Shown here: piece by piece, positions 60,885 to 64,000 of the stretch
How the letters are laid out: every line of letters begins with the position of its first letter
Numbering within the stretch: the stretch's first letter is position 1
DNA from: Antonospora locustae
Taxonomy: Eukaryota > Microsporidia
Direction: 5' to 3'
Length of the DNA stretch: 64,000 nucleotides
Assembly (NCBI GenBank): GCA_007674295.1
Contig: CM017460.1
Span: forward strand, 62,001 to 126,000
Notes under the pieces: model-generated
What the model saw: the letters and a program-made list of their open reading frames with translations, nothing else
Told to the model about the DNA's origin: nothing
The model's database searches: none
Program-made: the position numbers and the translations under genes

Positions 60885-62150
60885 TTGTCACAGCACGTGA
60901 TTTACAAAAGCAAAGTGGCTACAAAGCGCAAGTTTCACGACGCGTGGGCGTTCTTTCTCTACGCAATTGTGACCTCGGCAGTGTACGGCCTGGTTGTCAC
61001 GCAGTGCAACTGTCTTCTGCTTCAAAGCATCAAAATCAACTACCACTTGGCAGCAGTCGCCCTTGGCTATCTTGCAGCATTCGTCTTCACAACCGTGCTT
61101 CTTTTTCGCTTTTGCCCCAAGTTCATACTCCACTTTTCGTTTCTGGGCGGAAACATTCTCAATCTGTGTTTTATTCTGCGCTTTCACGAGACATATTTGG
61201 TCATATACGCTGCACTCTGGGGAACGATCAGTCTACTCTTCTACTTTTTCTACGGATACCATCACATTGCCTTCACTGCAGTCATACTCAGAGACTCTGC
61301 AAGAATCCTCATCGCGTACTTCGCCCACTTCGTCCTAGCAGAGATTGTGTCCACGGCTCTGATTGTCGCGCACTATGCAGCCATCTTCTTCTGTGCATCT
61401 GGCATGCTCAAAGGCTTTCACAAAGGCACTCTGGAGGCACTTCTTGTTCTGTGCTATTTCTGGACAGAAAGCAACTTGCTCTATGTTCTGACGGTATTCT
61501 CGTCGAGCATTGCAGGAATTCACGTACTGAGTCGCGGAAGACCAGAACAGATGCTGTCCAGGGCACTCAGAAACACGTTTTTCGCCCTTGGGTCGATATG
61601 CCTGGGCGGTCTGATAATAGCAGTGGTCAAGACTCTGCAGTACTTTGTACGCAGATCACATAGAGACAGAAAGTCACTGCTCATGGACATACTTCAAATC
61701 GTGTGCATGCTGCTTCTTTACTTTATGGAGGATATTGCGCGCACAATCAACGACTGGGCGTTTCCCTATCTCGCAATTTATGGAACGTCGTTCAAAAGCT
61801 CTGTCGCATCGAGCTTTCAGGTGGCCGTGCGAGAAGACGGCGCAGCCATCATGGCGTCGTCGTGCATCAACACGGCTATCTTCTTTGTTGTTGCTACTGG
61901 CTTTCTGGGAAGCTGTGCCATCCTGTTTTTCGTCTGCATGATAACAGGCAAGATCTACCTTCTGAGCTTTGAAGACATCAAATACACCCCGCACGTGGAC
62001 ATTGTTCTTCTTCTGGTGTTCATGCTGTTGTTCATGGCAAACTTTGCCGAGCTGTTCTCTGCACTGTCAAAGTCAATCATGTTTCTCTATGCAGAGAACC
62101 CAGGCACCGTCGCCGAGGTGCTTCCAGACTCAGGAAACGCCATGAATTGA
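60885..62150 (+). CDS. choline transporter-like protein (CTL/SLC44 family)
   Basis: About ten transmembrane helices over 421 residues. CTL features: a charged start followed by KFHDAWAFFLYAIV (compare the family FRDVWW), the central YFWTESNLLYVLTVFSSSIA segment, the FALGSICLGGLI helix, and ARTINDWAFPYLAIYGTSF corresponding to the family NRYAYVQIAIYG. Odd: no in-frame ATG exists between the upstream TAA (60873) and the first helix; the frame opens at TTG 60885. The TTACTTAAATCAG string before it looks like an intron 3' end, so the true start may lie in an upstream exon. Likely supplies choline for the cytidylyltransferase at 26 kb. Confidence 0.8.
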   Translation: MSQHVIYKSKVATKRKFHDAWAFFLYAIVTSAVYGLVVTQCNCLLLQSIKINYHLAAVALGYLAAFVFTTVLLFRFCPKFILHFSFLGGNILNLCFILRFHETYLVIYAALWGTISLLFYFFYGYHHIAFTAVILRDSARILIAYFAHFVLAEIVSTALIVAHYAAIFFCASGMLKGFHKGTLEALLVLCYFWTESNLLYVLTVFSSSIAGIHVLSRGRPEQMLSRALRNTFFALGSICLGGLIIAVVKTLQYFVRRSHRDRKSLLMDILQIVCMLLLYFMEDIARTINDWAFPYLAIYGTSFKSSVASSFQVAVREDGAAIMASSCINTAIFFVVATGFLGSCAILFFVCMITGKIYLLSFEDIKYTPHVDIVLLLVFMLLFMANFAELFSALSKSIMFLYAENPGTVAEVLPDSGNAMN

Positions 62151-62582
62151 AGATCGAGAACATTTGCATCCACAAAGAACACATACTAAGCAGACAACGA
62201 GCGGTAGATGCGTATATGATTCTTGATGTAACAAACACCAGGCTAAATGCATGCACATGCACTAAAGGAGTCTGAGGTCCTTGGAATTCTTTGTTCTGTA
62301 TGTCTTAAATAAATATTACAGCTTTTTTCTTATCTTGCAGCGTTAGCATCGAAGAAACATTTAAACATCACATTTTGGTCTTGATAACTTCGCAGATATA
62401 TATGTACTTGAAGACTTTAATGAGGCCATGTTGTGAAAATATGCTATTTCAAGACACACAGCAGAGACAGCATGTGGTCTTATAGTGAACTCGTGATTCA
62501 ACAGTAAACAAGCCCTGTCAAGGACGGTGAGACCAATTATCTTGCAGGTCTCTTTTATTATGTGCTAAACAGCCCATACATA
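62151..62582. other. intergenic, no gene seen
   Basis: About 430 bases between the transporter and the next orphan. A T-rich run ending TTATCTTGCAG at about 62330-62340 looks like a splice acceptor, but no exon pair can be assembled. No RNA gene recognised. CCC near 62572 belongs to the next start. Confidence 0.4.
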
Positions 62583-63713
62583 ATGCAAGACATAGAGAGA
62601 TTTACCGTCGAGAATATCAACAAAATATCGCTAGTTTTGCTAGAAAATGCGTCTCTTCGAGACAAACACCTTGACAACTTCCTGATATTTATACTGAAAA
62701 CATTCAAAAACGAAGCAGAGTGTCTCTCTAAACTCAAAGTCATGGACACAAAGAGGATCAATCAAGCGGACGGCACGGTAGAGCAGATATTTGCAACAGT
62801 ACTGAGCATCAAGGGAATCCGGCTTGCAGGAGACATAGAGGCAGCGGCAATACTGTTGACATCAAGTTACAACCCGAAGATATTCAGCAGACTTGTCAGA
62901 TGGTACTTCAAAAAGAAAAAGGCATCAAGAAAGCTCACACGAGACATATGCTCGGAAATATTCAAAATAAAAAGAATTGCAAGAATCAAAGAAGTTGAAG
63001 AAAGCAGCGACAACGAATGCTCAGAAGGGAGTATGTTGCAAACAGCGTCGTCTGACGGTGCAGCATCGTCAGAAGAACAAGACGCTGTTGAGAACACCAA
63101 CTGCGGATTAATCTGCACAGGCAGCACCGCAGAAAATGCACATAGCAGAGCCAACTTCTTTTTTGCAAAGAAAAAAGTGGTAGACGACGATGTGGCGGTC
63201 CAGAGACTTTTGAAGCTCCTGAATGTCATTGTTTGCAACAGCGGAAGCAACATAAAAGATTTCTATCACATAACAACGCTTTTGAGAATGAGGAACAAGA
63301 CGGCAAAGGAAATAGTCAACACGTACATTAGAAACCTAAAAGACTACACCAACTTGGAAAGCTGCTTTATTGAAGGGCTGAGAATTTCCCCAAAGATGAT
63401 TTTTATTTTTCCACAAGTTTACAGAAAAGTACAGGAGTTCTTCAACTGGGCAGAGTTCATTGATGTCATAAAAGAGAGACCAAGACTCGACATTGGATGT
63501 CTCAATTCGGTAAAGGTGCCACCAGAAATGCTCGGACAAATCTTATACGGGCTAAAGATGGGCAGAGATGTTGTCAAGTCACAAATAAGAAAGATGAACC
63601 TGGACGAGCTTCTAGGGCTGAAGCTTCCTCGAAACAGAAAAATAGAAGACGCAATTCAATCGCGAATAGACAATATCAAAAGAAAGCAGGAAAGTGAGAC
63701 CAAGCATGCATGA
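62583..63713 (+). CDS. hypothetical helical protein
   Basis: 376 residues from ATG 62583, with CCC eight bases upstream; the frame's first codon at 62562 is GTG. An N-terminal helical domain (about 1-145) is separated by an acidic Ser/Glu linker (about 140-190) from a second helical domain rich in Arg/Lys and Ile/Leu. The basic tail suggests a nuclear or nucleolar protein. No family recognised. Confidence 0.68.
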   Translation: MQDIERFTVENINKISLVLLENASLRDKHLDNFLIFILKTFKNEAECLSKLKVMDTKRINQADGTVEQIFATVLSIKGIRLAGDIEAAAILLTSSYNPKIFSRLVRWYFKKKKASRKLTRDICSEIFKIKRIARIKEVEESSDNECSEGSMLQTASSDGAASSEEQDAVENTNCGLICTGSTAENAHSRANFFFAKKKVVDDDVAVQRLLKLLNVIVCNSGSNIKDFYHITTLLRMRNKTAKEIVNTYIRNLKDYTNLESCFIEGLRISPKMIFIFPQVYRKVQEFFNWAEFIDVIKERPRLDIGCLNSVKVPPEMLGQILYGLKMGRDVVKSQIRKMNLDELLGLKLPRNRKIEDAIQSRIDNIKRKQESETKHA

Positions 63714-63733
63714 GGTTTGTGCAAATGTGTTGT

Positions 63734-63910
63734 TTACTGGAGCATCTGAGAAGATAGCCAGTTTTCTAAAAGTGTCCTTTCCTCATCATACTCCTCAGAC
63801 TCTTTTTTGTATCGAACAACCTTTTTGTTGTTCTCCTCTATTTTGTCCTGAAGCGTCTTTATGTATTCGTTGAGCTTCTTTACAAGAGAATCAAGATCGT
63901 TCATTTCCAT
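63734..63910 (-). CDS. 58-residue coiled-coil protein
   Basis: A small frame from ATG 63910, preceded by CCCC two bases upstream, to TAA 63734-63736. The whole product is a heptad-like charged helix (MNDLDSLVKKLNEYIKTLQ, then NNKKVVRYKKESEEYDEERT), ending LENWLSSQMLQ. The strong start signal and even composition argue for a real gene despite its size. It could be a small subunit of a coiled-coil complex; not identified. It is convergent with the upstream orphan (20-base gap). Confidence 0.6.
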   Translation of the reverse strand: MEMNDLDSLVKKLNEYIKTLQDKIEENNKKVVRYKKESEEYDEERTLLENWLSSQMLQ

Positions 63911-64000
63911 TGGGGTAGGAATGTGTGCTGTTTATTGGGCTGCAGCCTCTCTGACCAAAGGATTCTGGTTGCACTATAAGATATTCCAGAAATGCTAAAG

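Overview
The window reads as a chromosome segment of a microsporidian (obligate intracellular fungal relative). Four things point there: very compact, mostly intronless genes separated by short gaps; shortened versions of conserved eukaryotic proteins; a CCC-type C-run within a few bases of most start codons, a recognised microsporidian signal; and the gene mix (a tandem set of small secreted proteins, LRR fragments, a retained Argonaute, minimal ribosomal and trafficking components). I cannot name the species.

Layout. From 1 to about 24.6 kb the DNA is extremely A+T-rich and almost gene-free. It holds only decayed coding scraps, several sharing an LRR-like motif, a few short tandem duplications, and one G+C-rich island (about 5.87-6.96 kb). 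The island carries ribosomal protein eL24 with a displaced start, an orphan ORF and the truncated start of an LRR-like gene. From about 24.9 kb base composition changes abruptly and genes are packed on both strands.

Gene-dense part. A minus-strand block (24.95-27.83 kb) encodes eS24, a 97-residue orphan, Sm D2, choline-phosphate cytidylyltransferase and Mnd1. Epl1 follows, then a 2.3 kb zone of decayed LRR-like material with perfect inverted repeats. The 31.4-36.4 kb block is all plus strand: FAM72-like protein, membrane orphan, CCT7, peroxiredoxin, Ncs6/Ctu1 and a CENP-A-like histone. Then come five tandem small secreted-protein genes (36.7-38.3 kb), a minimal tRNA-splicing endonuclease, HIRA/Hir1, a multi-pass membrane protein, an SRP RNA gene not visible as an ORF, a Tim17/22/23-like protein, a short Rrp5, a catalytically complete Argonaute, a PH-domain protein, Csm1 and tRNA-Leu(CAA). 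The right-hand end has adenylate kinase, endonuclease IV, Svp26/TEX261, exocyst Sec6, PTPA, thymidylate kinase, Cdt1, a large helical orphan, a choline-transporter-like protein, another orphan and a 58-residue coiled-coil gene.

How they fit together. Most genes are housekeeping: translation, protein folding, phospholipid and nucleotide supply, secretion, replication and repair. Chromosome biology is unusually prominent (CENP-A, HIRA, Epl1, Csm1, Mnd1, Cdt1, Argonaute), suggesting a lineage that keeps RNA interference, a CENP-A centromere, monopolin and meiotic recombination factors. The secreted tandem array is the best candidate for an undescribed, lineage-specific host-interaction system.
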